Assembly: GCA_034429745.1 (NCBI GenBank)
Contig: DAOUFY010000049.1
Coordinates: forward strand, 1 to 6,066
Direction: 5' to 3'
Length of the DNA stretch: 6,066 nucleotides
DNA from: JBAXBF01 sp034429745
GTDB taxonomy: Bacteria > Chloroflexota > Anaerolineae > Anaerolineales > DRKV01
The position numbers and the translations under genes were made by a program. Below the pieces are notes generated by a model that did no database searches, was not told the origin of the DNA, and saw nothing but the letters and a program-made list of their open reading frames with translations. The first letter of the stretch is position 1, and each line of letters begins with the position of its first letter. Below, one piece after another: positions 6,046-6,066 of this stretch.

Positions 6046-6066
6046 AAAAACATTATAACCTATCTG
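6036..6066 (+). CDS. Start of a probable IS256-family transposase (partial)
   Basis: An ATG preceded by AGGAG (6024-6028, seven-base spacing) opens a frame that reads MTHQKHYNLS and runs off the window. This opening resembles a group of IS256-family DDE transposases I recall starting 'MT.KHYNLS', found among other places in Chloroflexota. Ten codons are too few for certainty; the family call rests on recall of that N-terminus plus the noncoding leader typical of an IS end. No catalytic residue is in view. Confidence 0.5.
   Translation, partial: MTHQKHYNLS

Larger units (their letters stand above)
5926..6066 (+). mobile_element. Left end of a probable IS256-family insertion sequence (partial)
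   Basis: The start of a probable transposase gene at 6036 implies that the left end of the element lies in the roughly 100 bases before it. The exact border cannot be seen because the right end is outside the window. A boundary somewhere in 5926-5950, at the change in character near GGATTTTGTAAGTTGGTG, is my estimate only. The insertion would then lie just upstream of the -35 box of the membrane gene promoter, without disrupting it. Confidence 0.45.

Overview
This is an A+T-rich bacterial window, roughly one third G+C by eye. It holds five complete genes, fragments of two more, and no RNA genes or CRISPR array. The taxon cannot be read off directly. My best guess, held weakly, is a low-G+C member of the Chloroflexota (Anaerolineae-like): the small four-helix membrane protein resembles hypothetical proteins I associate with that phylum, and the operator sequences resemble the Gram-positive type of SOS box. 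Three of the five complete genes use TTG or GTG starts.

Left half, + strand: the last codons of an unseen upstream gene (to 53), a 147-residue helical tryptophan-rich protein of unknown function (97-540), and a 604-residue DUF4139-type protein with a C-terminal coiled coil (553-2367). The last two are 12 bases apart and look like one operon.

Right half, - strand, read right to left: a four-helix membrane protein (5338-5844), phosphoglucosamine mutase GlmM (3821-5257), and a cytosolic-looking protein joining SH3-like domains to a C39/papain-like cysteine protease-like domain (2342-3781). Gaps are 80 and 39 bases with no clear terminator, so these three may be co-transcribed. GlmM makes glucosamine-1-phosphate for peptidoglycan precursors; a link between it and the SH3/protease protein is possible but unproven. 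The two operons converge and overlap by 26 bases at 2342-2367.

Right end: upstream of the membrane gene is an exact consensus promoter (TTGACA, 17-base spacer, TATAAT). One palindrome of SOS-box form overlaps its spacer and -10 box, and a second lies at the transcription start. Just beyond is what appears to be the left end of an insertion sequence, with the first ten codons of a probable IS256-family transposase running off the window. Its leader can fold into a long hairpin that would bury both the Shine-Dalgarno sequence and the start codon.

The points most worth following up are the double operator, the transposase leader hairpin, the SH3/protease protein without an export signal, and the unknown helical protein paired with the DUF4139 protein.
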